Source: Maratus speciosus
Lineage: Eukaryota; Arthropoda; Arachnida; Araneae; Salticidae
Assembly (NCBI GenBank): GCA_963932465.1
Contig: OZ010786.1
Location: 597,855,038 to 597,919,037, forward strand
Reading direction: 5' to 3'
Length of the DNA: 64,000 bases
Under the pieces are notes generated by a model. It had not been told where the DNA came from. It saw only the letters and a program-made list of their open reading frames with translations, and did not search any database. Of the stretch, positions 31,755 through 43,414 are shown piece after piece (within the stretch, counting starts at the first letter, position 1; each line of letters starts with the position of its first letter). A program made the translations under genes and the position numbers.

Positions 31755-34043
31755 TTATACTGATATTATAAAGAGGTAAAAATTGTTTATTTGTAGGAGG
31801 TAAGCTTTAGAACTACCGAACCGATTCCAAAAGTAATGGTATCAAAATTATGGTATTATAGGACATAGGCTATATCTTATGTCCGTGCCACTGGTCAAAA
31901 GGGAATGCAGGAGCGAAAAACTTTCTAAAAATGCGATTTTTGTGTTACTGAAGGGCCTAGAAACATGAAATTTGGCATGGTAGTTACTCATAAGATACTA
32001 ATGATCTCTGAGGACATTTCTTAAAAAAAAAACGAAAATAAAAAGAGGTGAAAATGCAGGAAAATCGTTCTAAAAAACGTTCTAAATGGCGATTTTTACG
32101 CAATTTCAAGAAGTACCAAACTGTTTTAAAAAATATTGGTGTCAAAATGATGTTGACAGCCCTTGCTCCAACATAGGCTACATTTTATGTCGGTGCCACT
32201 ACCCCTAAAGGGGGTGCAGGAGCAAAAATAAAACGTTCTAAATGGCGATTTTTGTGTTATTGAAAGGCCCAAATACATGGAATTTGGAGTGGTAGTTACT
32301 TATAAGATATAAATTATCTCTAAGAACATTTCTTAAAAAATCGAAATTTAAAAAGGGTGAAATGCGCGAAAAGAGTTCTAAAAAACGTTCTAAATGGCGA
32401 TTTTTATGCAATCTCAAGAAGTACCAAACCGATTTAAAAAAAAATGGTGTTAAAATGAAGGTGGCAACCCTTGCTTCAATATAGGCTACCTTTTATGTTG
32501 GTGCCACTACCCCTAAATGGTGCAAGTGCAAAAATAAAACGTTCGAAATAGCGATTTTTGTGTTATTGAAAGGCCCAGATACATGGAATTTGGAATGGTA
32601 GTTACTTATAAGATATAAACGATCTTTAAGAACATTTCTTAAAAAATTCGAAATTTAAAATGGGTGAAAATGAGCGAAAAGTGTTCTAAAAATTGTTGTA
32701 AATTGCGATTTCTACGCAACCTTAGAAAGTACACAACCGATTTCAAAAGTAATGGCTGGAAATTGATGATGACAGCCCTTGCTCCAATATAGGATCTATT
32801 TCATGTCGGCGTCAACACCACCTTGCGGTTGCATTTTAAAAAAACGTTCTAAATTGTGATTTTTGTGATACTGAAGGGGCTAGCAATTTGAAATTCGGCA
32901 TTGTAATTACTTATGAGATGTAAATACTCCCTGAGAAGAGTTCCTTAAAGATTTGAACTTTAAAAGGGATGAAAATGAACGAAAAGCGTTCTAAAAATGT
33001 TCTAAATAGCGATTTCTACGCAATCTCAGGAAATGTAAGCCGATTTCAGAAGTAATGATTTCAAATTGATGGTGACAGTCTCTGCTCAAACATAGCCTAT
33101 ATTTTACGTTGTTGTCTCTACCACCTGGGGCTTACAGGAGCAAAAAATGTTCTAAATTGCGTTTTTGTGTTACTGAGGGGGTCTAACATTTTAAATTTGG
33201 AATGGTAATTACTTCAAAGATGCAAATGCTTTCTAAGAATTATCGAAAGAAAATTCCAAATTTAAAAGGATGAAGTGAGCGAAAAGCGTTCTATAAGCTT
33301 TCTAAATTACGATTTTTATGCAATCGTATGAAATACGAAACCGATTTCAAACATGATGGTTGCAAATTGATGGTGATAGAACCTGCTCAATCATAAGCTA
33401 TATTTTATGTCGAGGGTTGCAGGAGCAAATATCTTTCTAAATTGAGATTTCTGCGGTACTGAAGAGGCTATAAACTTCAGTACCGCCTGGTTGGCAGGAA
33501 CAACAAGAATGCTTTTAAAAACATCTAAATTCCGTTTTCTATAGAGTATTAGGAAATACCAACCGATTCCAAGGTTTATGTTGGCAAATTAAGGGTGACA
33601 GTCTCTGTTTCAACATTTTTCGAGGCATTCTAATTCAACTCTGTTTCGGCATTCTCTGTTGGTGCCACTAACACTAGAGAGGTGGTAGACTATTAGACAA
33701 GAAGCTCGGAATTTGACATGATGGTTAACTTTTAAGATGTAAATGTGTTAAGATGGTTTCTAAAAACTTCAAATTAATACTTAAATGAGCATATGAAATG
33801 AGTATAAAAGTCTCCAAATACCTTCTAAATTAACATTTAATTGGAATTAGTCTTAGTTCTTCTTATTAATTAAAGTCTCATGTTTGTCTGTTGCACTTTT
33901 ATAATGAAGTTTAGTCAAACTGTGGCTTAATTTGTAAATTTTTGAATTATTTCAAAAAGTGTTCTTCTAATTAAAAATAGTCAATGAAAACCTCACTTGG
34001 CATATTTCAACTGCTACGCGAGCAAAGCCGCGGGGTTTGCTAG
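31755..34043 (+). mobile_element. Non-autonomous Helitron
   Basis: The start (TTATACTGATATTATAAAGA followed by GGTAAAAATTG) and the following AACTACCGAACCGATT are characteristic of arthropod Helitron 5' ends. The 3' end CTACGCGAGCAAAGCCGCGG followed by GGTTTGCTAG has the expected GC hairpin and CTAG, and T follows (34044). The canonical 5' TC is not clear, so the exact start may be off by a few bases. No Rep/helicase gene. The body is a tandem array of ~150-bp half units (~305-bp full units) from about 31880 to 33650. Confidence 0.82.
31880..33650 (+). repeat. ~150/305-bp tandem units inside the Helitron
   Basis: The core AAAACGTTCTAAATGGCGAT occurs at about 32082, 32228, 32383, 32537, 32689, 32841, 32993, 33144, 33297 and 33432, at ~150-bp steps. 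Odd and even copies differ in context: one type is followed by TTTTTACGCAAT and a GAAGTACCAAAC motif, the other by TTTTTGTGTTA and TGAAAGGCC. So the true unit is about 305 bp, made of two related halves. Divergence increases toward the 3' side. Confidence 0.85.
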
Positions 34044-34070
34044 TATATATATACATATATATATATATAT

Positions 34071-34110
<40 letters not shown>

Positions 34111-35794
34111 ATTTTTGAACGGAGGGTGGTTTCGGGGTCTGGGGGTTATGATCGATGAAAATATACCAAAATTTTTTGAAATCGCTTTCCTCCGAACGGC
34201 TGCAATGGGTAGCTTTTTGTAATGAAAGCTACCTAATAAAGAAATGAAACAAATAAGACATAATAAAAATCCAAAAATAAGCTTCGACCAGCTCTTTTAA
34301 AATGAAAAATTCGGAAATTGAGCGTCAAACGTGCCAAATAAGGTGCGTTCCTACTATAACTAGTTTTATAAAAATTTAGATCTTGGTGCAAAGATAACAG
34401 TATATAGATGGTATAAGAGTGCAATAGCTGTTGCACTCTTATGCAAAAATGCATGAATACAAAATTTATTGCTATTATATATATTAAATTCAGTAATACG
34501 AAAATAATATGACTCCATCTTAAATTTGATGTAATCACCATGAAAACTTAGAATCATTACCTATTATGGGATATCATTAAATTATTTACGTATGATAGGG
34601 TTTAATAGATTGAAGAAAACTTTTAATAATATCTTTTTAAGTTTTGATTGGATTTTCATAAAATTTGAAATGACTCGACAAAATTCTGCGCCGATTATAT
34701 ACATATTAAATTTCAAACCATTCGGTTGGGTAGTTTTTGAGCTGTTTCATACGGACAGACAGACAGATGGAACATACGACGACTATAGGTGATACGTATT
34801 TATATAATAACGAATGCACTTAAAAATTGAAACAGTTTAATATTTTTGTTTTTTTAACACTTTTCAACTTTGTTGGAATGTGTTTAAAGTAAAGAAATGT
34901 AACAAATAAGACATATTAAAAACACAAAAATAAGCTTCTACCGGCTCTTTTATAATGAAAAACGGAAACAGTTTAATATTCTTATTATATCTGGGATGCA
35001 GAGTGTCCCTGAAAATCCCATTATGGATATATTTTAACGCGTGATCATAAGAAGAAAACAGAACTAAATGGTCCCTCCTATGGGGATTCAAAAAAAGAAG
35101 AGGCCCTCTGAAAAGAGTCCTTAATTCTTTTTTTTCAATTAGTGTTTATTTACTTTAAAATATTTGAATATAGATTTTATTATCTTTTGCAAAATTATTA
35201 GAGGAAACTAATAGTTATATTAATTTGAATACCCAGACAGGGTCATGTTCTTCTTCTTGCAGGCGCCCAAGGCTACATTTAAAAATGTTTTTAATTAATT
35301 CTGGAAATTGGAATAATTTCAAAGAAATAAGTTAAATATTTGCTAACGATTGGCAAGAACTTTATTCTTTATCTTACTAGTTTCGAAAAAAAAAAAACAA
35401 ATCGCTGCATGTATTTTATCTCAACGATATTTACGATTATTTTTATATTTAACTACGATCAGTTTTAACTATTTTCCATTGGCTCTAATAGACCATTCTT
35501 ATATTGCACGACCTTTCATGAAAAATGTATTTTTAAACAAATCCTATCTGCCCTATCTTTTCTATGAGTGTGTAATCAGAATTTTAATTTTTATATCATC
35601 ATCAAACATCATTTCAAATGCATTAGAAAAATGCATTCAACTGATTCTTAGTCACCAAATAATTTAAACTAACTTCTATAGCGTAATACCAGGTGAGAAA
35701 GTATCAAACAGCACTAGATTTCTCTTTCATCTTTGAAAACAATGAAGATAGAAATAAATAAGGACTTCTGACGATACAGTGCTAATATCGAGTC
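34044..35794. other. AT-rich DNA with repeat fragments
   Basis: (TA)n tracts at 34044-34108. A ~90-bp block at 34222-34310 (AAACAAATAAGACATAATAA and AAGCTTCGACCAGCTC) recurs at 34893-34970 (AAGCTTCTACCGGCTC). A CAGACAGACAGATGG tract at 34753-34767 after TTCGGTTGGGTAGTTTTTGA is typical of the edges of old arthropod DNA elements. No gene; short frames at 35350-35667 lack any known motif. Confidence 0.5.
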
Positions 35795-36812
35795 GCGACC
35801 AAAGACTTTTAAGATGTACATAGACCGGCAATTCCCATTCAAAACCATGCGAAATTATGGCAGCCATATGAAGTAAATTGCAACACCTGAACCGCGAGGT
35901 TTGTACGTCAGCTGCGGTTATTTACCATTAAGTGCTATGGCTAGAATGAGCTTAAAAATTAATTTTTATCAATATATATGAAGTTTATGGCATATTTATT
36001 TACATGAAGCTATTTTTTATATCTAAATATCCGTTATAAATATTGAATTTTCGGTAATGAAGTTAAATAAAGCAATGTATTAATAATTTTATGGTTGGTA
36101 TGTTTGAAAAAGAGTATCTAATTTTAACATGCCTTATAAACCTAAATAAAGGCGAAATTCATATGGAAACAGATTGTTAAAGATTATAATTTCACCTTTT
36201 TCTAAGTTTGACTTACAAAAGTAACTGGACGGGAAGTTCAGATTAAAGATAGAAACTGTAACATAATATAGTAATTTACAAAACTTTAAATTACTTTTAA
36301 AGGAATCTACGTTTTTTAAACTAATTTTTATGCAGAAAAGTAATTAAAATATACATATTAACGAAAGTAACACTATATTTTTATCCTTGGAGGATGTGTT
36401 TATTGAAATACTTACTTGCTATACGAAAAAAACAAAAAAATTGAGGAATAATAAGGTTTTTTTTTTAAGTCCTAAATGAAATAGGGTTGGGTTGGGTTGA
36501 TTTTTGACGGCCAATTATCTACACTAGGGATATAGGCCCGGGGAGAGTGCCCTCCGTGGGGGTCTTTCTAAGGGAACCTAATCCGTATTAACGCATGGAA
36601 CATCCACGGCTCGAAGAAAACCACGAAAACTAAATGAAATAGGGTAGACTAATACTTTGTGATCCGCAATGAAAAAATACACTGATAAAAGTATTTTCTT
36701 AGATAAATTAAAATATAAAACAAATATACTGCCGTACAGCAGCTGTGATCAAAAATCCTCAGTTACACTGACAGTTTGCCGGTCTATGTATCTTAAAAGT
36801 CTTTGGTCGCGA
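35795..36812. mobile_element. Inverted-repeat element with 38-40-bp ends
   Basis: The left end GTCGCGACCAAAGACTTTTA continues AGATGTACATAGACCGGCAA; the right end is the same inverted, with a 2-bp deletion. The interior is non-coding and contains SINE copy 2. No exact target duplication was found next to the repeats, so the true ends may lie slightly outside. Confidence 0.7.
36488..36629 (-). mobile_element. SINE copy 2, 5'-truncated, 16-bp target duplication
   Basis: A 142-bp insert flanked by the exact 16-bp direct repeat CTAAATGAAATAGGGT (36472-36487 and 36630-36645). It matches copy 1 across GACGGCCAATTATCTACA through GAAGAAAACC but lacks the ~80 bp farther on, which fits 5' truncation of a minus-strand SINE. 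Its 3' tail is CAACCC-like repeats (plus strand TGGGTTGGGTTG). Confidence 0.85.
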
Positions 36813-37741
36813 CTTTCGAACTAAGTGTCAGCTGGCGGCGAAGCACCGTGCTAAAGAAGCGCCACCACAAAAAAGGCAGCATGATCGCTTGTTTACGTTT
36901 TGCATTCAACAATGTTTGCTTGCTATTTCTCTTTCCTGCATTATTTTACTCACTGTCACACTTATGAGCTCAGAAACCGAATTGTTTTTAAAAAGGCATA
37001 TTCTTTCACTATTTATTAACGAAATAATGAAAAATTTAATAAAAGCGTGATTTACAAAGTTAAAAGGGAAATTTTCTAAATACTAAAACTTAATATTGAA
37101 ATCGTGAAGTAGAAACATATTTCCAAAGTAAAGTTAGTTTAATTTGTATAATTTATAGACAAACCTCAATTTAAACACTTGAAATTTCACTCATTATCAT
37201 AGACATTGTCTATAACTTAATTTATCGTAACGTTTTATTTCTAATAATTTCGACAATTAACACAAAATTAAACAGGAATTAAATGAATATTTCTGTAAAT
37301 GTAAATGTAATAATTTGTTTTAGAGTGCTGAATATTACGTTACATAAGATCTGATTGGGATTGAGTGCCACGTTATTACACCGACAATTTTGGTCACACT
37401 TGTATCGTTCCAACGCCATTTACGGTTTTTCAATGCGCTGATGAATTTGCGCAGGAAAAAAATGTGTTGCCATTCGAAAAATTTGAATTCTTTTTCACTG
37501 TCGTAACCGTGAGAGCTTTATTGATTTAAATCATCACGATCTCAAGCGCATACCTTCAAATAACTAGATCTGAAATTTCCTTTCAATTGATTGAGCGGTT
37601 AGGTCACTAGGGATGCATATATCGGGGAAGTTTTTTATGACCATCCTGTATAATAACAATAATAATAATATTGTTATAATAATATATTTATTATATAATA
37701 AATAATAAGTATAAAATAATTTAATATAATAATATATACCT
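36813..37741. other. AT-rich noncoding DNA
   Basis: No gene recognised. The first 150 bp contain a GC-richer patch (GTCAGCTGGCGGCGAAGCAC). The end (37650-37740) is pure AT simple sequence. Confidence 0.5.
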
Positions 37742-38583
37742 ATGTTTTATTTTATTATACAATATTTCCCTTTATTAAATTTACCTGATAATATTGATAC
37801 TGACTGCTTCAAATCTTTGACTAATTTTCTACTATTTCATAATTTTATCTTCCAAGTCGATGCTTTTTTTTTATTATTCAAATACAGGGAAAACCACAAA
37901 GAGCTGCTTCATCGAGCATGTTATCCGATTTATATCTTTACTTTTATGAAAGAAAATTTGTTAACAATAATATATTGCTCTACAGATACATAGATGATAT
38001 AATTATTCTTTCTGTTAATGATAATAATTCTATATAGCTTCCTGTAAAATCTTCTAATCTAGAACTTAGCACATCTTATTCAAATAATTCTAGTATCAAT
38101 TTTACGGATGTTAAAGTTAATATTCTCCCTGATAACACCCTAACATTCAATATTTATGATAAACGTAATGGCTTTTCATTTAATGTAATTAATTTTACTA
38201 ACTTTAATTCCAGTTTACATATTTCAGTATAGGCTATTTCCATGAGTACTTGTAGTGTAAGTCACATGCTACGGTTTTTGGCTACCAGTATTTCAAAACG
38301 GAAAAATGTGACTTTTCATTTCGGAGATATCTCATTAGTTGAATAAGGCGAAGAAAAGTTTTCGAAAATAATGGTGGCCAACAAAGACATGAGTTATCAG
38401 CTGTGTGACTTACATTACAAAAACCCATGTAACTAGGTGTACAGAAATATTCTACTCAATCATATCTTCGTATCAAACGTTTATGTTCCTCCCAATTCTT
38501 TCAGCCTAACATTTTTAAATTAAAGCAATTAGCATTGTCTTATAATTATCCCGTCTCTTTTGTTTCTGCTTGGCTCAGATATT
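37742..38583 (+). pseudogene. Reverse-transcriptase relic, clade unresolved
   Basis: Several frame pieces line up as part of a reverse transcriptase. 37742 onward gives DCFKSLTNFLLFHNFIFQVD; after a shift near 37870 a second frame reads IQGKPQRAASSSMLSDLYLY and then LLYRYIDDIIILSV, where YIDD is the catalytic pair. After a stop at 38034 the same frame continues with VNILPDNTLTFNIYDKRNGF. It is interrupted by a MITE (38232-38437) and resumes near 38447 with YSTQSYLRIKRLCSSQFFQ. The QG-P-QG plus YIDDI pattern followed by an IYDKR region is not the Jockey type seen at 18-20 kb; a Penelope-like or other group is possible. Multiple stops and shifts mean it is dead. Confidence 0.65.
38232..38437. 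mobile_element. MITE inside the reverse-transcriptase relic
   Basis: About 205 bp with imperfect inverted ends: left GGCTATTTCCATGAG then TACTTGTAGTGTAAGTCAC, right (inverted) ACCTAGTTACATGGG then TTTTTGTAATGTAAGTCAC. It splits the relic frame: codons before and after belong to one protein. Target duplication not resolved (possibly TA). Confidence 0.7.
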
Positions 38584-39773
38584 AATATTCATTTTTTCTG
38601 CTTTTTACCAGTATAGGCATATAATATGTTTTAAAAAAATCGAAAACACTATTATGGAGGGTGGGATGTCGATTGCTGAAAAAAATTATAAAAGCATACA
38701 CAAAAATTTATATTAAAAGAAAAAGAGTGTGTGTATATTTTACATACATTATGAACTATTATATAAAAAAAATAAAAAATAAAAATACCATTATAGAGGG
38801 TTGAGATCGGGAATGCTAAAAAAGGTTTTAAAACCTTTTATATTTATATGTGTGTGGGCATATATATGTGTATGTATGTGTGCTTATATATTGTATGGCT
38901 ATATTAAAAAAAAATAGGGGTATCATGCATTTGACATCACATTTTTCATTAATTTTCACATATTGATACACAATACAGGGCTATCTTTTACTTTCTTAAA
39001 ATAATCCTCATTGTTTTTTAAATGTTATTTATATACTCATTTTTTATTTTATAATATTTGTTTTTAAATTAGTTAATTTAATCAATGCCCTTTTATTTAC
39101 TTATTATTATGTACTTGTTTATTTTATTTTGTATTTGCTCAGTGCTTATTCTCATTTTTTTAATTCTGCTTTAGGTGAAAGTTCATCTGGATCATTTCTT
39201 GATTTCTTCAATTGGTTTCATTTCTTTTTTGTGGATGTGGACGGCATCACTGAACATTTTTGTTGAAGACCTGATTGCAATGTGGCTTTTCCCTTTTTCA
39301 CACCAGTTTGCAGCGGTGTTCTGGTTTTCAACAACTGCAGCCCACGTGTTCTAGTGGTCCTAGATATGTTTGCACCCTCACATGCTTTGATGTAGTGAGT
39401 CAACTTTCTGCAGTTTTGGATCCTGGTGTGTGGTTGAGGTGCTGTGCTCTAATGATTTTTAATATCCTGTGTGGGGTGTATCTTTCTTGGGATCTCTTGT
39501 TTTTTGTCATTTATTTTATTTTATGATGCGCTATTAGGTACTAAATTTTGTCATTTTAGGCTTAATGCCAACTAAATTGGATGAAATAACGCATCTTTAC
39601 TGTGAATTAACCAGCAAGCACCTCTGCTGATTCTGTGGGTTATTCATGATTCCCTGCTTTGCATACCGTTTTCCTGTGTTCATGTCTTGTTCATCTTTGG
39701 AATTTTTCCATTTGATCATGTGTTTGTGGTTTCATCTTTATTATTACATATATATATATATATATATAATATA
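38584..39773. other. AT-rich DNA, local duplication, possible retroelement 3' part
   Basis: About 60 bp near 38640-38700 (ATTATGGAGGGTGGGATG) recur at 38788-38845 (ATTATAGAGGGTTGAGAT). 39170-39740 is less AT-rich, with GTG-rich text that could be the untranslated 3' part of the preceding retroelement, but no frame has a recognisable domain. (TA)n at 39748-39772. Confidence 0.4.
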
Positions 39774-39775
39774 TA

Positions 39776-40559
39776 CAGTCGACGCTCTTTTTTACGAACC
39801 CGTAGGGAACACTAAAATAGTTCGTAAAATAGAAAGTTCGTAAAATAGAAAAACACCAAAAATGATATGAATACGTACGTTATTCTTGTCTAATTTTATC
39901 AAACTGCCCCCTCTTCATAGATGAAGTAATATTTCAAGATTATTTATTATTTAATAAAGTTATACATGTATTTTTAAATATACAAGAAATAAATGCAAAT
40001 TTATACAGAAAAAATATTTTAGTACGCAAAAACATGCTTTGAAAAACATTACATATGAAAACACAGACTGAATTAGTACATAGTATGTGAAAATACATAG
40101 ATGAAAACATAGATAAAAATTAGGAATAGAAATAATCACTTATCTTTTTTTTTAATCAGATTTTGGAAAATATATGTTTCTATTTTAACTATGCTTGAAA
40201 TCCTTTCACAGTTATTGTTCCCTTCAAAAAAGGGTCTTAGTCCTGACAACCACTACTTGAAATTGTTGCTATGCCCTCTCCCTCCGAAAGAGATTGGGAA
40301 AAACAACATATTCTTGGAATGCACCTGATCATTGCACTTGTTGAGAGTTTAATTGACGTAACACTGCGTTCAGACATTTAAAAAAAAATGGAGAAGTATG
40401 AAAACGGAGTTCGCAAAAAAGAGATTTTCATAATCCGTAGTTCGTAAATGGGAGCGAAAAATTACATTGCTTCTAGGGGAGCGTATTCGGGACAACTATA
40501 TAGTTCGTAAAATCGCAAGTGTTCGTGAAAAAGAGGTTCGTAAAAACGAACGTCTACTG
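39776..40559. mobile_element. pogo/Tigger-like MITE
   Basis: Flanked by TA (39774-39775 and 40560-40561). Left end CAGTCGACGCTCTTTTTTAC, right end inverted CAGTAGACGTTCGTTTTTAC. The motif TTCGTAAAAT recurs at both ends (39820-39852 and 40439-40548). The 784-bp interior is AT-rich with no transposase. The CAGTAGA-type end and TA target are typical of pogo-like elements. Confidence 0.78.
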
Positions 40560-40753
40560 TATAATATAAATTATATATATATTATATAATATACACTGCT
40601 CAAAACAATTAAAGGATATTGCAGTTTTAGGTGGATTTTGTATCTGGTAAACTGTTTAGCTGATTGATACATGGTCGACAGACATATTAGGTTATATGAG
40701 AATAAATTACACATGTTTGGCAGAAAAAATGCATTTTATTGCGCATTTGTGTA

Positions 40754-41299
40754 CTAAAGGAAAAAAACACAATTTGTGCATATGAGAAAAAAAGAATAAG
40801 AAAAGGTGTTTTCTTCAAAGAAAATCATTTTCAGTAGGGGGTATGGCCATTCCATTCGAACGATTTCTTCCTCGAAAAGGAAATCGTCCACCAGGTTTGC
40901 ACGATGTGGCCTGCAGTTATCGTCCATTAAAATGAAGTTATCTCCGATTGCTGCAGCGTAAGGGACTACAATAGGTCTGAGGATCTCATCCCTATATCGG
41001 CGACCAGTCAGAGCTCCATCTCGAATGATGTAGAGGTCAGTGCGCCCGTCAATGGAGATGCCACCATACACCAACACTCCTCCACCGCCAAATCTGACAC
41101 TTTCGTGCACGAACGCAGGATTATTCCTACTGCCACGGTCCCTCCAGATGAAAATACGCCTATTATCCGGATGCACAGAAAAACGGAACTCGTCAGAAAA
41201 CAGAATATTGCTCCATTCATTTCTCTTCCAGTTGACATGCTCGGTTGCCCACTCCCTGCGGTCGCGACGATGCCTTGATGTTAATCTAACACATACCAT
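40754..41299 (-). pseudogene. Tc1 transposase, catalytic part, C-terminus lost
   Basis: Continuation of the transposase that begins at 41661. It shows WKRNEWSNILFSDEFRFSVH with the first catalytic Asp (SDE), then VRFGGGGVLVYGGISIDGRT (usually VWGGI), and ILMDDNCRPHRANLVDDFL with the second Asp (DDN). After the RMEWP motif an intact protein runs into SPDLNPIEHVWD, which carries the catalytic Glu; here the frame changes to unrelated KMIFFEENTFSYSFF, so the Glu is deleted. Tc1 transposases cut and paste the element at TA sites. The loss of the DDE Glu means no activity. Confidence 0.9.
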
Positions 41300-41319
41300 C
41301 GGTCGGCGAGCATACAGAC

Positions 41320-41661
41320 CTACAGCATGGAACCGGTTTCGGACAGTCTGAGTTGAAATCGTGGTGCCTGTAGCCGAGCGAAGGTGTTGTTGGAGAAGAG
41401 AGCGTTCATGGTTCGGTGTCTCCGAGCTGTTAACGCTAAATACCGATCTTCATTGGGCGTTGTTGCCCGTCTACGACCTTGCACTGGTCTTCGGCCTGCA
41501 CATCCACTCTCCAAAAAACGGTTCCAGATCCTGGAAATGACACTTTGTGACACTCCAATGGCTTGCGCTACTTCGGCTTGAGTTTGGCCCCCTTCTAACC
41601 TACCAACAATTCTCAAAGCTTCTGAATCTGTCAAATGACTTCGCTGAGACATCGTACTCAT
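41320..41661 (-). pseudogene. Tc1 transposase, N-terminal DNA-binding part
   Basis: Begins MSTMSQRSHLTDSEALRIVG at 41661. Residues ~10-50 form a helix-turn-helix (GGQTQAEVAQAIGVSQSVIS, then RIWNRFLESG) and ~55-75 the linker GRRPVQGRRRATTPNEDRYL with an AT-hook-like GRR block, which binds the inverted repeats. Near 41370 the frame is lost: the sequence after NNTFARLQAP should continue into the part at 41299 but is one base out of phase. The start is chosen because it lies ~250 bp from the element end, as in relatives. Confidence 0.88.
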
Positions 41662-41914
41662 CGAAACAAAGCAATCACTGAATGCCGATCATCCTTGTCT
41701 TCATTCTCTTTTATCCAGTTGAAAGTCAAATTTCATTCGCTGCCGCTGAAGCGACGTTTTTGACGTCGAACTCAAAATTTGCATACTCCACAGTTTGAAA
41801 ACCAGAAAAAATTGCATTTGTGATTCTCTCCTTCTATTTTCGGCAAAAAAAATTCGTTTATATCTTTATTTTATATAAAACTTCAAATATCCTTTAATTG
41901 TTTTGAGCAGTGTA

Positions 41915-42133
41915 TAATAATATACAATATAATTATAATATCCAATAATAAATGTTAAATATTAATTTAAAAATAATTATAAAATTAATAATAAAATTCT
42001 AATATATTTATTATTAATATGAATATAATATAATTAATATAATATTATTAACTAATGTAATATTATTATAATTTATTATTAATAACATTATTATTGCATT
42101 AATGTATATTTAATTATGCATAATTATTATTTA
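41915..42133. other. AT-only simple sequence
   Basis: About 220 bp made almost entirely of A and T, forming many short self-complementary stretches. Nothing coding. Confidence 0.8.
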
Positions 42134-42949
42134 TACAGTGGTGGTCATAATTTTATGAACAACTGAAAATTGCACAGAAAAAAAAATATTTCTGAATTAA
42201 ATAAAGTGAAATTTAAATATAAAATGCCTTTTTATGCTAGAAATCATTGCAGAATGCAAAACATCGGAAAATGCAAAATATGAATGTTTTGCGATAATTA
42301 ACAATGTAATTCATTGTAAAAATTGGACAAAATTACCTTATTCCCACGCATTAGCCGGCATGCCGCAAAATTCGAGGGAGACAAGATTTTTGAATATTAG
42401 TCCCTGGTCTTTCCCGGCATGCCGGAAAAAGCGAGAATAGTAATTTCAACAAATATCTTAAATCCTTGCTAGTAATTTTTTTTTTAGGGGGCGCAATCAA
42501 ATATTTAAATCCGTTCCGTTTTCTACCGTTTTAGATGCAGATTTTCGATAGAGTCCTGGGATAAATATTACTTATTTAAAATTTAATATAAAAATTCAAA
42601 AGTGTACATACTACTATTTTCGAATAGTAATTTCAACATACATCTTAAATTCTTGCTTCAGTCCGCCACCCCCTTGACTAATACATCTACAGGTAGGTTG
42701 TTTAACGGAGTTTCGTTCAAAAACAGCTTTATTAAGAATATAGTCTGCCCCCTGGTGGTGGAATGTAGAACTAAAGGATTAGAGTATTTCATTTTATTTT
42801 TTGACAAGATTTTGCAGTGCGTGAGCAGAACGCTTGCTAAACGGTACTGTAGGCAGAGGGGACCCGTTTCAAGGTTCGTTCGGTTCGAGATTGGGTCTTT
42901 TTATGAGATTTTGCATTACAAATTTCAGGTTCATTTTAGCATATTATTA

Positions 42950-42981
42950 CGGGCTCGGAGAACGCCGGGCGGCTTAGCTAG
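42950..42981 (+). other. Helitron-like 3' end fragment
   Basis: CTCGGAGAACGCCGGGCGGC followed by TTAGCTAG, then T. The GCC-GGGC-GGC hairpin plus CTAG|T fits a Helitron 3' terminus. No matching 5' end was identified, so this may be a fragment or chance. Confidence 0.3.
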
Positions 42982-43083
42982 TAAGATAAATAGAATTTAA
43001 TATTCAAATAAATATAAACAAATATATATATATAGAGAGAGAGAGACAGAGAGAAAAATAAGTATTGATTTTTTACCTTAAAA

Positions 43084-43250
43084 CAGTGATGGAACAGTGT
43101 AGCAGCAGAGAATTAATTGACACCGCTAAATTTTATTAGTATTCTTCGTTTTATTTCAAGATAGAATTTCTGAGACATTTCAAGGCGAAGAACACTAATA
43201 AAATTTAGTGGTGACAAACGCCCAACTGCTGCGCCACTGTTCCATCACTG
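43084..43250. mobile_element. hAT-like palindromic MITE
   Basis: Begins CAGTGATGGAACAGTG and ends with the inverted copy; most of its 167 bp folds into one long hairpin. The 8-bp flanks CCTTAAAA and CCATAAAA match at seven of eight positions, as expected for hAT. Confidence 0.82.
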
Positions 43251-43414
43251 CCATAAAAGGAAAAATGTTGTTAGAAAAACCAAAATAAATCAGCCGCCCG
43301 TCCTCCAGTAGCGAAACCTCATATTTTCCGGCATGCCGGTAAATACGAGTTTTTCCGGCATGCTGGTGTACCTCGATTTTTCCGGCATGCCGGCTAATGC
43401 GGGGGAATACGGTA

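Larger units (their letters stand above)
40594..41912 (-). mobile_element. Tc1-like transposon, damaged
   Basis: Perfect 27-bp inverted ends beginning CACTGCTCAAAACAATTAAA, flanked by TA (40592-40593 and 41913-41914). The 1,319-bp element encodes a Tc1 transposase on the minus strand with a frameshift and a missing C-terminal end. It begins only 34 bp after the pogo-like MITE. Confidence 0.93.
42336..43412. mobile_element. Nested TA element with GCCGGCATGCCGGC motifs
   Basis: Flanked by TA (42334-42335, 43413-43414). Ends CCTTATTCCCACGCATTAGC and inverted CCGTATTCCCCCGCATTAGC, then GCCGGCATGCCG. The palindrome CCGGCATGCCGG is repeated: at 42355, 42412 and three times in 43330-43393. No transposase; it contains a hAT-like MITE (43084-43250). 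Pogo-like or other Tc1/mariner relative. Confidence 0.85.

Noticed and set aside
35350..35667. 105-codon frame with hydrophobic stretches
   Set aside because: AT-biased, no homologous motif recognised, no supporting splice or polyA context.
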